Below, in pieces: positions 22,868-35,200 of a DNA stretch of 64,000 bases. Under the pieces are notes generated by a model. The model was given only the letters and a program-made list of their open reading frames with translations. It was not told the origin of the DNA and did no database searches. The stretch's first letter is position 1. Each line of letters begins with the position of its first letter. This DNA comes from Volvariella volvacea V23 (lineage: Eukaryota > Basidiomycota > Agaricomycetes > Agaricales > Pluteaceae), in assembly GCA_000349905.1 (NCBI GenBank), contig KB722739.1, positions 1,672,809 to 1,736,808 of the forward strand, written 5' to 3'. Both the position numbers and the translations under genes were made by a program.

Positions 22868-23787
22868 AACCAGTGTCATCGTCTCTACATCTCCTAGACG
22901 TGTTAGATGCTGTTGCACTGGTCTTCCTTCGTCTTTTTGGGTCTCTTGCCTCGGTTATCGTTGGTCCTCCTCGTTTCGCTCTACATCTGTCCCTGGCCTA
23001 TCGTGCCGTGCCGTTGTGCGTGTGTACAGATAGGAGGGGGATAACAAGTGACAGAGTCAAATGCGTGTTGGTCCCCGTCCTATCCGTTCCTTGCCACTAT
23101 ATCCTTTAATACTATCAACTCGTCGTATCTTCAACATTATCGTCATCATCGCATTGCTGTGTAAATACCCATAGAAGGAATTCTTGGGTTGCTATTCTGT
23201 TCTTGGAATGTTATGTCGGAGGTGGTTCTGGGGTTGATGGTGGGTGACGATTGGTGTTCTGTGAGTGAAGGGGGTCTGTGTTAGGTCTTAACACCCAATT
23301 CGCTCTCTGGGACTGTGCTGGAGAATGCGGGGAACGAGGGGAGAAAATGATTTGTAGATGAACTATTGTTGTGGATATTGTACAGTTGCATTGAATATCC
23401 TCCTCTACCCTTGCATGTCATTCCATTCCGCACTTCTTCCTTCCTTCCACCTTCTACGTCTCTTGCAACAGTTTCAGAATGCGACCTCTTCCCCTTATCC
23501 TTTTTACTCACTGGTGTTGCAATGATATACAGTAAAATTACAGATCGTGTACTCTATTTAATATGACCTGTTCTTTACCTAGTATTCTATTGGCACAGTG
23601 CAGCGTGCTCGCTGTGGACGAGGTGTGCTGTTTCTCGCGTTCTCCACTTAGAACACTGACACACCTAATTATTATGATGAATAATGTATAGCCAAGACAA
23701 GAGATTCGCCGTTACGGCACATACACTCCCTCCCTAAACACCGATGTTTGTTGGTCAATCCACCTCAGCCAAGTTATACTATAGTTA
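22868..23787. other. intergenic region
   Basis: About 0.9 kb that contains the 3' end of the R3H transcript and the promoter of the GST gene. It has many T/C-rich stretches, with no convincing ORF or RNA gene. Confidence 0.5.
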
Positions 23788-24856
23788 ATGTCCAGACCAA
23801 TTCCCACCCTCTCTCGACTTTCATGCCCAGCTTGGCAATCCCGTACAGTTGGGTATGGCCTTAGATACGGCCAAACATGCAATTTCTTGGGTGATGGACA
23901 ACAACTCAAGTTAACCCGGCTGTTACAGTCGGCGGCAGGTAACGACACCTATAGGCCAAACTTAACCCGGAAGCTTCAAGCTGGTCCTCATCGGCTCCCT
24001 ATCTCTGGAGATCAGTACAACACTATCACTTTTTACGATATTCCTTCTTCACACCCCATCATTGCCTGGTCCCCGAACGCATGGAAGATTCGGTGTGTTG
24101 TATTTATGCTGACGCTTTGCATATCCTAAACGCCAAGCGTCGTTATACCTCTGCAGGTATGCCCTAAACTATAAAGGGCTTCCTTACAAGACCGAATGGG
24201 TGGAATACCCTAATATTGCCGCAATCTGTAAGAGGATTGGGGCCGCGCCGACTGCAGCGAATCGACTGGGACAGTCGCCTTTCTACAGTGTTCCTGTCAT
24301 TCGCGATCTGACAAGCAATCGCGTCATCTCAGATTCCATCGCCATCGCACGGTACCTCGACGAACAGTATCCCGACACCCCAAAGGTTCTCAGGATTGAC
24401 GAGGGTTTTGGAGTTCTGCAGTATGCATTCCTGCAGGCATTCAGAAACCCCATTTTATCTGTTCTTATGCAATTTTGTGTGCCAAAGGTCATTCACATTC
24501 TGAACCCAGAAAGCCAAGCCTACTTCAGAAGTACTAGGGAGACTCACACCTTTAAGAAGAGGTTGGAAGAGGTTACTCCGAGAAAGGAAACTGGAGACTG
24601 GGAGAGGGAGTGGAAGCAAGTTGAGAAAACTTTTGGCAAGGCAAACGACTGGTTCATCAATGGTGGTCAGGAGGGAAAAGTGTTCATTACTGGCGATAAT
24701 CCGGTCTTCGCAGATTTTGTGATTGGTGGATATCTTATGTGGGTGAAGACTGCATTTGGTGAGGATAGTAGAGAATGGATGGATGTATCTTCATGGCACG
24801 GGGGCAGGTGGGGCACGATTAACAAGGAGCTGGAAAAATACGCCACGGTGTTGTAG
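23788..24856 (+). CDS. glutathione S-transferase-like protein (basidiomycete etherase-type GST)
   Basis: This is a cytosolic GST-fold protein. Two exons (23788-24092 and 24157-24856, 64-nt intron) give 334 residues in frame. The thioredoxin-like N-domain starts at ITFYDIPSSHPIIAWSPNAWKIR and continues YALNYKGLPYKTEWVEYPNIAAICKRIGA, SVPVIRDLTSNRVISDSIAIARYLDEQYP. The cis-Pro (VPV) and the SDS glutathione-contact motif are both present. The helical C-domain follows, with TGDNPVFADFVIGGYLMW, the conserved N-capping Asp region. The VEYPNIAA...GAAPT pattern resembles the fungal GSTFuA/etherase-type group implicated in handling wood extractives or lignin fragments. The first roughly 70 residues are atypical; either an upstream intron is missed or the ATG at 23788 is not the true start. 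Conserved homology begins near 24020. Confidence 0.85.
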
Positions 24857-25039
24857 ATCACTCGCGCTTGTCCTTGTAACAAATTGTACATTGAAATAGG
24901 AAGATATCAAACCAGGTGGTACTCACGCCGCCGATTGTGTCCTTTCTGTTTACTATTAGGGCCAATCCAAAACAATGGACCGTGCCACGGTCCATTGCAT
25001 TTAACCGCAGCTTTACCCACCCCCACCAAGCGATCTCAT

Positions 25040-25655
25040 ATGGCAACAAGATTGAGACATAAACCACAAGCTGAAGAGGAGGACGCAGCCGCGTTGAAGC
25101 TTGGTCCTGGTACGATCTCTCTGACTCCGCGCATGACATCCTTTTGATTCTTATTCTCCAGAATTCAACAATGCCGGTTGCCTGCTGATTTCAGAAGTCA
25201 AATACCTACTGGAGAACAGAGATAAAGATGCTCCCGATACTGCGTAAGTAATTATACTACAGTATCAATTGAAGGTCAACAAATGCCACCGCCTAGTGTG
25301 TACAACAAGACGCTAGAATACGTCAAAACCTTTGCCAAGTTCAACACTACCGACTCAGCCAGTGCAGTTCGGGAGTAAGAGTTAACCCTATGGAGAATTG
25401 CTCGCATCACTCAAGCACTTGTTCTCTTAGAACTTTAAAGCGAGAACCCGCATTGACACAATTTGAGACTGCACAAATCGCGAACTTATGTCCCGCGAAA
25501 CCTGAGGAAGCGAAGAGCATCATACCAAGGTGAATAATGCGCATATAGTCTATTCTTTCGAGCTAAACGGTGAAAATAGCCTTGTCAAGATTGACGACGA
25601 CCGATTAGAGGCATTACTCGATGAGATTCAAACTATGCGCAAGTTCCAGGCATAG
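25040..25655 (+). CDS. RPB4: RNA polymerase II subunit RPB4
   Basis: RPB4 pairs with RPB7 to form the stalk of RNA polymerase II and also acts in mRNA export and decay. Five exons (25040-25109, 25162-25243, 25297-25374, 25431-25529, 25580-25655) give 134 residues in frame, close to the animal/plant form and shorter than the budding yeast protein. Landmarks are MATRLRHKPQAEEEDAAALKLG, then CLLISEVKYLLENR, LEYVKTFAKFN, LTQFETAQIANLCPAKPEEAKSIIPSL and the terminal DDRLEALLDEIQTMRKFQA. This order is diagnostic. The gene starts 184 nt after the GST gene on the same strand. Confidence 0.93.
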
Positions 25656-25867
25656 TCCTTGTGGGTTATACCCCCGAATCGTCAGCTCCACCATGAGAGC
25701 ACCAGCAACCTAGCAAACACTCTATTACCCCACAAACTGATCCCCAACTTCCGTGTGGATTGATGTAGTATGTATGCTTCCCAATCGTTTAAAGGCTAGG
25801 GAATAGTGCAAGAATGAGGGTGGATGTGAACAACATACTAGGACTAGGATATATGTGTAGCTAAGTC

Positions 25868-28730
25868 TCATCCTTCTGCCTCTAGCAACTCTTTCTTGTC
25901 CATCACTTGTTCGCTCTCTGATTCTTCGTCATCTAACTGGACTTGTCCTGGTTCTTGTGTAGTTGATGCGTTCGTCGTATTAATGTCACCCCCGGTGGTG
26001 AAACTCGTGGAATCGAATAATTTCCTCTCCCTGAATGGATTCTCTCTTCGTTCGCCTGGCTTGATGATTGCCGCCGAAGGAATTTTGCCTTCGGAATTGA
26101 GATAAAGGAAATCGTTCCCTTGATAATTATCCACGGACCGAATCCACGCGTCAAACCTAGTCAATACGAACGAAACCCAGATATCAGTAGGTCAGCTCTA
26201 TGAAGCACCATGAATCATAGCCCCCAGTTCATATATCAAGAAGACCAGAGAGGAAATATGGAAGAAAGGCGACGAGTACGCACAGCCCGTTGCGATCTTC
26301 CACGCGTCTCATGTTATCATAAATAAACTTTTGCTTGAATTCCTGGATCTTTTCTGCGTGTATGCTAAAGTCTATCGGTGGTCTGTAGTCCGGGTCCGTG
26401 GGTTGCAGTTTCTCGTTGAACGTCCCAACCTTTGAGTTGTACGACTCAAAAATAGGCTCTTCCAATAGCAGCCCGAGGGACGGCATTTTTGGTATGAACA
26501 CCATTGGGGGCGTGTACAGCTGTGGGTGATGATGATCAGGGTTCAAATCAAAATCGGAGACCCGAGACGTTCATTAAGTGGGGATAACGAGTGGGCTTGA
26601 AGTCATAAAAAACCTTACCTCATCGATGATCGATTCTGGCGTCCCAGTTCTGCACGACAGTACGATCCCAGACATCATTTTACGCTATGAATGACGAAGC
26701 GGAGGAAAGAGCGATTGGTTAATCCTGTGCTCATTCACCCATGGGCATCGCGACGCTTTCGCGTGGATTTCATACGAGTGGGAATATGAACGGAAACTTA
26801 CGATCTGTAAATCCACGCCAAACGTCATGAACACATGTAGAGGACGTGCGGGGAGGTTGGGGGTTTATCCTTACCTGGTGTAACATGAAACTCTGCCCAT
26901 GGAACATGACGCTTATCCACTCTGTCTCTCCGTACACGACTGGATCAGAAACCTACATCACCAGAAAGCAACAACAACGTTAGTACCGTTCACGCCTATC
27001 AAGAGACAAAGTATATCGTTCATTGACTTGCAGTGCGTGATAAGGTAGAGGGAGAGAAAGCGCCAACAAATGGAAGGAGTTAACGGGAATAGAACGGGAA
27101 GTTACTACTCACTTCGATTTTCTTCATGTGGCGCATATTACTACGATCGGCATATGGGCGTCCGACAGTAAAGTTATGAAAGTTGTGTGTGCCCTCATAC
27201 TTCCTCACGGCTCGTCTTAGCTTTTCAACCGTCTCTCTCGGCACGCGCCAAGCACGTTTCCTCTGGAGCTCATCTTCCCTCGTGAGGTCTTTGATATTCC
27301 AGAAGGCATGATCTGGTTGACTAGGGTCAGTGCTTTCACCTGCTACGGATGCGCCTCCCTTATCAAATTGAGGAGCAACCACAGGTGGTGCTGCTGTTGA
27401 GGAGGATAAATGCGGATTCACATCTTCCGCTGGAGCCGGGTTGGGTGGAGCCGACTCCGAGGCTGTAATCGTGCCTGTGGAAGAGGAAGACTGCGACGTA
27501 TACTGTCGGAGAACTCGGTCTAGACCACTATTGGCTTTCGGTGGGAGAAGTAGGTATGTTGGGAAGAAATAGGTGTACTTGCGGCTATCGCATTGTCTAG
27601 AAAGCGCGGAAGAAGGTGATAATGAATCACATCATGGTTAAGATTAGTCTTTTGTGGTCCGGGTGATGGGCGATTGGAGCAAACGTACAGCCGAGCGTTG
27701 AAGGAGTTTTGCGACCTAACCTAGCGTATACGAGAAGCGTTGGGTGAGCTAACCAGTCCGATGACTCGGAGCAACGAGAGCTTGTACTAACCAAGCCCCA
27801 CACCCGGATTTCTGGGGGTAGTTCCTCGTTGAGCCTTTCAACAATGTTGGGTACTCCAGGTATGGTTATGATTAACTTCATTGACACAACGTTGCCAGCT
27901 GCATGAACCCCAGCATCTGTACGTGCTGCACGTCCTAGACTAACCTGGATTGCGTTAGAGTTGCTGTAAGCACCCCAGATAGCACGGCGAACCAACCTTT
28001 ACAGGATCGTCTGCGTTATCTTTCGATACCGCTCCAATTTTTACCAGGGCTTGGAACAGAACACCTTCGATAGTCTTTACAGCTAGTGGCTGGCTAACAG
28101 GAACAGCAGTCAATTGTCACCCCAAAATTACGCGCAACGTACAACGGTGGCGAGTCTGGACCGAAGAAGAAAACTTACATCTGCATCCCACTGTACCCAG
28201 ATCCACAGAACCCAATTAACAAGGNNNNNNNNNNNNNNNNNNNNNNNNNNNNNNNNNNNNNNNNNNNNNNNNNNNNNNNNNNNNNNNNNNNNNNNNNNNN
28301 NNNNNNNNNNNNNNNNNNNNNNNNTCCGTGCCTTGCTCCCCTTGTTCATTTTCAGCGTCTGAATTTTTGGTTCCCCGTCGCCTCCGTCCTACATTCCGAG
28401 TACTTTTAGCTTTTCCCTTACGAGATTTTGGCCATCCGGCCGCATCCCTTTTTCCATGCTGTTGTTCTTGTTGTCTAGACCCCACTATTGCTGTTCCTTC
28501 TCCCGCATTGTCATGTTCGAAAGCATTATCACCAGCGTCACTTGGAGACTCCGCACCGTGCATGCGTGCATCCTGCTGTTGTGGTGCTCGTGCTTGTGAT
28601 TGCGATTGTGGATCTGACAGCAGGTTAGAGTTGGCGCTGTCTGATGCCACTCTGGCACGCTTGGTGTCGGATTGAGTGCCCTCCAAATCACCATCAGCTA
28701 CCCTTTTGATTGATGGTGATCCTTCCATGG
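25868..28730 (-). CDS. PUS1: tRNA pseudouridine synthase 1 (TruA family), interrupted by an assembly gap
   Basis: PUS1 isomerises uridines at several tRNA positions and in some mRNAs and U2 snRNA, mainly in the nucleus. The likely start is [14 protein letters not shown] at 28730. A disordered, NLS-rich leader follows ([24 protein letters not shown]) and runs straight into a 100-N gap, so the first catalytic-domain exon is missing. After the gap comes [21 protein letters not shown], whose Asp is the catalytic residue, then [23 protein letters not shown]. The second half has [23 protein letters not shown], a stretch around 26900 consistent with the family's late RNA-binding segment, and [24 protein letters not shown]. 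An acidic tail ends at TGA 25868-25870. The gene is not broken by evidence inside it; the gap is an assembly artefact. Confidence 0.88.
28225..28324. other. assembly gap (100 N)
   Basis: Exactly 100 N, the conventional placeholder for a scaffold gap of unknown size. It lies in the 5' part of the PUS1 coding region. Confidence 1.
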
Positions 28731-29116
28731 TGATCCCAGAAACCCCAGTCCCAAAGCTCCGCGAGTCCGAAAGTGTGGGTAGCGGTAACCGTCCAGTAGT
28801 CCTGAACGCCGCCGAAGTTTGAGAAGCAATGCGCCGCGACCCCGGTTTTTTTGAGGCGGGTCTTATCGCATAACACGGTGTGTAGATTGAGGGTTGGTGC
28901 GGGTGGTGATGGATAGTCACCGGGTTGGGCAGACGAACTCTGCGACGCCAGACTTGCATGCCGATTTCCAGAAGCTCGTGATCAAAATCCAAAATAAGAC
29001 ACAACTCGGATTTGCACCCCTGGGCCATTTACACCGATACCACCAGCATCTGAATCTAAAAGATCCTGGTGCATGGATATAGATACTCATATACAACTGC
29101 ATACATAATATTCAAC
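28731..29116. other. intergenic region between PUS1 and xylulokinase
   Basis: This contains the PUS1 promoter and the xylulokinase 3' end, both on the minus strand. I see no other feature. Confidence 0.5.
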
Positions 29117-31128
29117 CTAAAGTCCGTGCTCTGCGACTTTATAAATTTGCAGCTTTTCCGTGACCACGATCTCCTCGGCGCGGACATAAACGTCCACCAA
29201 ATCCTGATACTTCCTGACGACCTCAGGTCTGGGCTCGGCAACACACCTTAAGCCGACGATCTTTCCACCCGTCATGTCTTCCAAGGTGCCCTCATGTTTA
29301 GCCGTCCTCCACCAGGCGTACTTGGCAAGTATGGCACCGCCCAACCCAGCGGCTTCCTTGGTTGATGATACGTAGACCTTCATGTCAAATACATCCTAGC
29401 ATACCCGAAATAGGGCCTCAGTCAGCACGGTATCCTCGGAGCAGGCACTGAGTATGAGAAGCAAGGACACGGTGGGACTCACAGCAGCCAACTGTCTGAT
29501 AGTGTGATTCGCAGAGGACCCACCCGTAATGATCAACGACTTCAAATGAGGGTGATGAGCCGGAAGGATGGCTTCCACGCGAGACAGGATGGACAAAAAC
29601 TGCGATTCCAAAATTGCGCGTGGATGCGCCTCGTCTGGGATCTTCTCAACCCTCGAAACGCCGCCGCTCTCGTCAGTGGTGAAATAATACTCTCCCTTGA
29701 CACCCGGTGGGATGATCTCTGGCAATGGAAAGTAAAAACCGAGGGCACCGCTGTTCCCCGCCGGAGATGCCTCTACGAGCTCGTTGAAACGATCCCAGCT
29801 TTTCTCAGCGTAGACGTCACGGATTTGCTCTCGGACTAGGGCGCCGTTCTTGTAGCACAGCATTGCGATCTGTCCATCGTTGGTCGGGTGTGATAGGAGA
29901 TGTGAAGTTGTTGTTCGTTTTGGAGGGGATCCAGAGGAAGGAATCGAAAGAAGGAATGTGGTTGATGTACCCAGTGACAGGATGGCATCGCCAGGAGTGG
30001 CAAGCGCCACTATCGATGCTGGGTTGTCTCCCGTGAATGGGGCCACGATACACTCTTTAAGGACATTGAACATGTTATCAGCAATTGCGTCATCGTTTCA
30101 TTCGAGAAAAAAACCAGGGTGTATGATTTCAGAGAGGGAGATTGTGAACTCACCAGGATTGAACCCCCATCGTTGCACCCACCACGAGGCAACCTTGCCC
30201 AAGTTTGTGCCTCCGTGGACAGGCTCTGGTCCCAGCTTTGCACGCAATTCGGGGCCGCCACAGGTTTGCAAGAGGCGATCTTCCCACTTGCATGTAAGAA
30301 CATTCATCAAGTTCATGCCACTGGCATCAGAAACTTCGATCGGTGCAATGGCCCCGAGGAATAGGGATGCAACAAAAGAAGACACGAGGGAGATGCGAGA
30401 AGTAGCTTTATATTCCTCTGGATGTAATCGGGATATCTGACGGCATGGATGACAAAAACGTCAGGATATGGAGTTAAACCCTCGCAGCGGAAGAGTTGAT
30501 GTGATATGACAAGGAGATGAAAGATAATACCTTGGCGATTTGACTGCCTGTGAATCGTTCATAGGCCCTACTTCCAGTAACATCGGCAAGGGCTTGGGCT
30601 CCACCGATTGATTCCTCCAGCAAACTGCATTCGGTGGCGGTTGAAGAATCTTGCCATATCGGGGCATTAGGCAAGGAGAAGGCAGAATCGGCCAATTGCT
30701 CGGTCAGGGAGCGCGAGGGGTCCAAGTTTTTGAGGAGAAGGTCGGCAGTAGTAGACCAGTACACAGAACCATGTTGCTATTAAACCGAATGCAGCGTTAG
30801 CCTCTTTAATTATCGACAGGGTGGGCTCTCAACCAACCTGGCCTGCGCCCGATACTGCTACGATGTCTCTGAAGTTGACGCCAGCGGCCTTCATCCGATC
30901 CATCAAGAGGTCGAGCGACTCGATCCACATCGCAACGGGGGATGTAACCTCGCCCTCAGCAGGGCCACGTATCGCGCCATTGGTGGTCTTGTACGAGGGG
31001 AGGTCGTTGTCAAAGTGGACAGAGGACTCGTGGACGATGGACTCGTCTTCGGTGACCAGGACAGCCTTGAGCTGCTGGGTGGAGAGGTCGAGACCGAGGA
31101 AGAGCGGGGCGTCAGCCTGAGCAGCCAT
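29117..31128 (-). CDS. xylulokinase (FGGY carbohydrate kinase)
   Basis: Xylulokinase phosphorylates D-xylulose to xylulose-5-phosphate, feeding xylose and arabinose carbon into the pentose phosphate pathway. The start at 31128 (MAAQADAPLFLGLDLSTQQLKAVLV) carries the nucleotide-binding phosphate-1 motif GLDLSTQ. VAVSGAGQ-QHGSVYW spans an intron. PIWQDSSTATEC and GSRAYERFTGSQIAK follow, then DASGMNLMNV, which contains the catalytic Asp of the family. The C-domain has GDAILSLGTSTTFLL, LIITGGSSANHTIRQLAA and EAAGLGGAILAKYAW, ending VAEHGL at 29117. Length and motif order fit fungal XKS1-type enzymes. Five or six short introns are needed. Confidence 0.94.
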
Positions 31129-31372
31129 GCAAGCAGCGGGTCGAGGAGGAGGAGGCTGAAAACATCGGCGTCTTGATTCATTAAGAGGAGAGAAATAATT
31201 GCGAGAATCCCCCGAGACGGGCCGTGTCGGGAATAGTATTAGGATGTCGCTGGGATCTTGGATTGAGATCCCGGCGGTAAGGAGATTGGAGAATTTGCAG
31301 GAGTCCGCAGTGAGTTTTAAGGGTGGGAGAGGGGGTCACTTGGGGGGTTGCCATGAAGAGGGTATAAATCTC

Positions 31373-31378
31373 CCTCCT
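31373..31378 (+). promoter_or_regulatory. TATA box of the CBM-like gene
   Basis: TATAAA in GAGGGTATAAATC lies about 91 nt upstream of the ATG at 31469. It sits within the 340-nt divergent spacer shared with xylulokinase. Confidence 0.5.
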
Positions 31379-31468
31379 ATGTTCCCTTGACACCACCTTA
31401 CTCTGCTCTCAGACTATATATCCTCCACCAGCCCCTCCACCCATCACTGACCGCCTCGCACCTCCAAC

Positions 31469-32295
31469 ATGGCTATGTCCTTTGTCCCCGGCTCGTCCCC
31501 CCACTTCCCCTCGTCGTCACCGCGGAACAGCCGGCACTACGACGCACTGTCGCAAGAGTGGCATACGGGGCTGCAATACCGCGCGGGAGACCGTGTAGCA
31601 TGCAAGGTGACAGCGTCGCCCGGAATGGCGGCCTTTGAATGTCTGCAGGATCGTAAGTGCCATTCCGTCTGTCCTGGCGTGCACGGCGTGCTTGTGTACT
31701 GGTCGAGAAGCGGTCTCGACTGGTGCGCCGCTGCCGTGCGACGCACCGCAACTGTGAATCGATACTGACGCTGGACACGTTTGGCATTGTCATGCACCCC
31801 TGGTCTGATCATATTGGCAACGTCGTCATCGCGCACGCTGTGATGTGCCGTCGTCATATCACGCATGTCTGCGCACGTCTGCACGACACTACCTACCCCG
31901 CATTCTGCAACGCATCCCACATTACCCTGGCCCTTTGGCGATACTGGTGGCGGGTGTAGACTTCAGCACATCGTCGAACCGTGTAAGTGCCAGTCAGTCA
32001 CTCATCATTCATTGTCTCGAGGACACTGCGGATGGACCAGGGCCATGGCGTGGCTGCAGGCTGCGTGGACCGGTCATGTCCGAGGCAGGTGTCCTGTTAT
32101 CCTGCTGGTCATCTGTCACGATGAGAGGGAAGTCGAGCAATCTCGATCGATCGACCCCATGAGTCCGGACGTGACCAGCTGGACATTCTCTGGCACGACT
32201 GTGTCTTCTGATGCTGACTAATCCGTGTGCAGCCCAGCAAGGACGGCAATGCGTACTGGAAGCACTTCCCCAAAGGCTTCCCTCTGTCGAGCTAA
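31469..32295 (+). CDS. small protein with CBM5/12-like chitin-binding fold
   Basis: I read three exons (31469-31652, 31967-31980, 32233-32295) giving 86 residues. A Ser/Pro/His leader is followed by EWHTGLQYRAGDRVACKVTASPGMAAFECLQD and, after the introns, DGNAYWKHFPKGF. The pattern W-x-x-x-x-x-Y-x-x-G-D-x-V, then F/Y-x-C-x-x, and a late Y-W is that of carbohydrate-binding modules of families 5 and 12, seen in chitinases and many tiny fungal proteins. The middle exon is only 14 nt, and the first intron is 314 nt, long for this genome, so the gene model is less sure than the domain. There is no signal peptide, so it is probably intracellular or unconventionally exported. The function is unknown. 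Confidence 0.5.
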
Positions 32296-35200
32296 CTGCA
32301 GTCCACGACCCGCAGTCCAGCTCAACGCGCACGACGATGCCCACGAACGACTCATCCGCATAATGTATTTTGTCGCCCGCTTCTTCCCCATCCTGGCCCC
32401 ACCCCGTTTGGCATTTCGCAGATCCTACCTCACCAGGCACCTGAACTATCGCCGCACATGCTGGCACTGCCCCGCTTCTGTCCCATTCCGTGCTTCTCGA
32501 CATTTCCTTGCCTTTGTCCTTAGATTTTGGGGCTGTCTGCTCAATCCGGCACTCATGCCGTTCCTCTCCTATCGTCCCTATCACTCGGACGCCCGTCCCA
32601 AAATCAGCCACCTGCCCAACTCCTGGAGCCGACAGGCAGGCAGAGTCACGCCAACGACAGCGACCCATCAGCTGTCCACGTTGCCTGGCTCTTCCCTTCC
32701 ATCTGGAAGCACAAGGACAGTAGTTCGTGCGTAGTAGTCTCTTTTTGTTGTCTCCGTGCATGGACTCCGTCCCAAAGTGTTCATATCCACGTATATTCTC
32801 CTGTTGTTGTCTTATCATGTCTCCTTCCCTTGGGTTTAGGTTGGGTGCAAGGACTCATCATTGGGCTTGTGTTCTCTTATCATCCGGTTGTTTTTTGGTA
32901 CCCAATGTCGTTGTCCCCCTCTTCAATATCCTACTTCCAGTACTAATCTCTGTTGTTAGTTATCACCAAGTTCTGACACGTCTGTGACATCTCCCATTGT
33001 GGTTTAGCTCATCGCCCTTGTCTACTTATCTCCTCGCACATACCATTGGTCCATGGGGTTTCTACGCACATATTCGTATTTGCATACACGTCCATACAAT
33101 GCAATCTCCTCCCCACCTTCCTCCCTACCAATGTGCCACGATCCCAGAATAATGTGAATACCCCGCGTTTACCGCCAGAACAGCGCGCCGCACGGCATTC
33201 TGTCCATGCCGTTTCCAATTTTGAGTTTCCTTTATGACTCACCACCATCGGCCAACCTCCCAAAATCCCACCATCACCCCTCTCCGCCCCTCGTCTTGAA
33301 CACGAAACACGAAACGACGGGTCTAGATTCCTCCCATCTTTCACCTGCCGGAAATCCCAGAAATCTTATTGTAACGTTCCATTTGTTAACTAGGCAGTGC
33401 TGATGTCCCCCTACTTGCTCCTACTCTACTACGAGTTAAGCCCGGCTTGCCCTGGAGGATCTCGCTCGGAAGCCAAGTTGGCAGGGTCGGCACGCGCATT
33501 TTTTTCCACCCCATCAACAAGCTCGGGTGAGTCCCATGTTTGTGTCGTTGGGCGCAAGTGGGGGGACTCGTGTATCCAGGTTGTGCGCTCAATTGAACAC
33601 GCCACCAGCCCGGGTGCAGATCATCACCCAGTTGTTGCCGGCCCCTGGAGACACACTCGACATGGCACTTGTCAATATTCGCCTATGGACACTCATACAT
33701 TCTCATTTGCCACGCTCGGTTGGACGGCAACCTTAACTTACTAATGTTGATAGGGCACAAATCAGCCCAGGAATTTCCATGGCCTCTGTCCGCCAAAGGT
33801 TCAGGTTCAAGTTCTAGTCCTAATCAAGCCACAAGTGCCAATCCATCCCACAGCAGTGGTGCGCCGCCTCCCGCCGATTGCGAGTGTGGGGTGGGAGTGG
33901 GCGGGATTAGGGAAAGCGCATTAGGCAAATTCGTGCTCTAATTATAACGGGGGAGTATATTTATCTGCGCTTTTAATTTGGTTCCGCTCACATACCGTCG
34001 CGGTGTGTGGATGTACAGTGATCCACGGCATTTGCACCTGATCAAGGCATAGGCACCAGTGCCGACGCCGACCACCAAAGGCAGGCAAATCTATGGTGAT
34101 CCCGGCCCAGCTGCCAATCCTGTCGTCGGCGCTCTGTCAGCGCTCTATTGGTGTGGACACCCACATCAGGAAAGCCATCCGTCAAACTCGAATGAGCTTA
34201 GTGAGCATTTACTGCCAGACGGTAGACGTACAGTACAGCTTGCCAATGTGTATGTGTACCGACTTTGGTCCGGGGTCTTCTCCCGAGTCCCAAAAGAGGA
34301 TAAGTGGTATTCGAAATATGCATCTACTACTACCACCGACCAATGGCAAGGCAATGGCAAGGTACTACTCCCAATGACACGAGTTTAACCACTAGGGGCA
34401 AATCTCTATTGCATCTCTGATAGTGCCAAACAGGATACTGTTCCATCTATCAGCCACACTGACCATGGGTCTGAAACGTCGACTACGTTGAATTGAAGGA
34501 AACCTCTTTCCGACCTCCTAGGTCCACCCATGACCGGTTGACCAGCCACCATCCATCACTGATCTCGGTGTTCTATGGCCTTAAAACACTGCAATGTGCA
34601 CTTTGCATTCAATTCGGCCAGGTTCTAAGCTAAGTTTAAGGACGCTTGGGAGAGGCCCGGCAAGGTTCTATGTTACCTAACTGCCGGCCACTGCACGGAC
34701 GCGATGGAAACGCACAAGCACGAGCCCATGGGGTATAGTCTAAGTGTGCGTATATGTACAATAGTCCATGCCCGGGGCCAGCCTGTGCGTGCGCAGTCAG
34801 CTGTAGTGGTACATGTATCTGGCGGCGCCTACATTAGGAACACGCAGCGTGCTGATGCTGTGTTCCCAATCTCAGGTTCAACCATCAAAAGTTAACGACA
34901 TACGCCTATCAGCTACTAGTACAGTATGCAGCACCCCTTGAACAGCAGTTTCGGTAGAAATGCACATAACGTTAACCCGCACGCTGTAATATCGCTATCG
35001 GCTATCGCGTACGCAGGGCACTTTTTGCACCCCAGATTTATTCGAATTTCCGCTGTACGGAATGTTCTCTGCAAATGCGGCGATTCCGATTCGGACAGCA
35101 CACAACTCTGGTAACTCGTGTTGATCTTCTCGGCTTGTGCATCATGCATCACATCATATGTTCTCTTTGCGCATCACGATCGAATCGTTGATATTGAACG

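Noticed and set aside
32009..32818. 269-codon open frame on the minus strand
   Set aside because: It overlaps the spliced CBM-like gene on the other strand, has no recognisable domain, and its Arg/Ser/Gly/Cys-rich composition is that of an antisense or non-coding frame.
34059..34388. 109-codon plus-strand frame and its overlapping neighbours
   Set aside because: Overlapping frames of similar length occur on both strands here, with no domain, splice partner or biased composition to prefer one.
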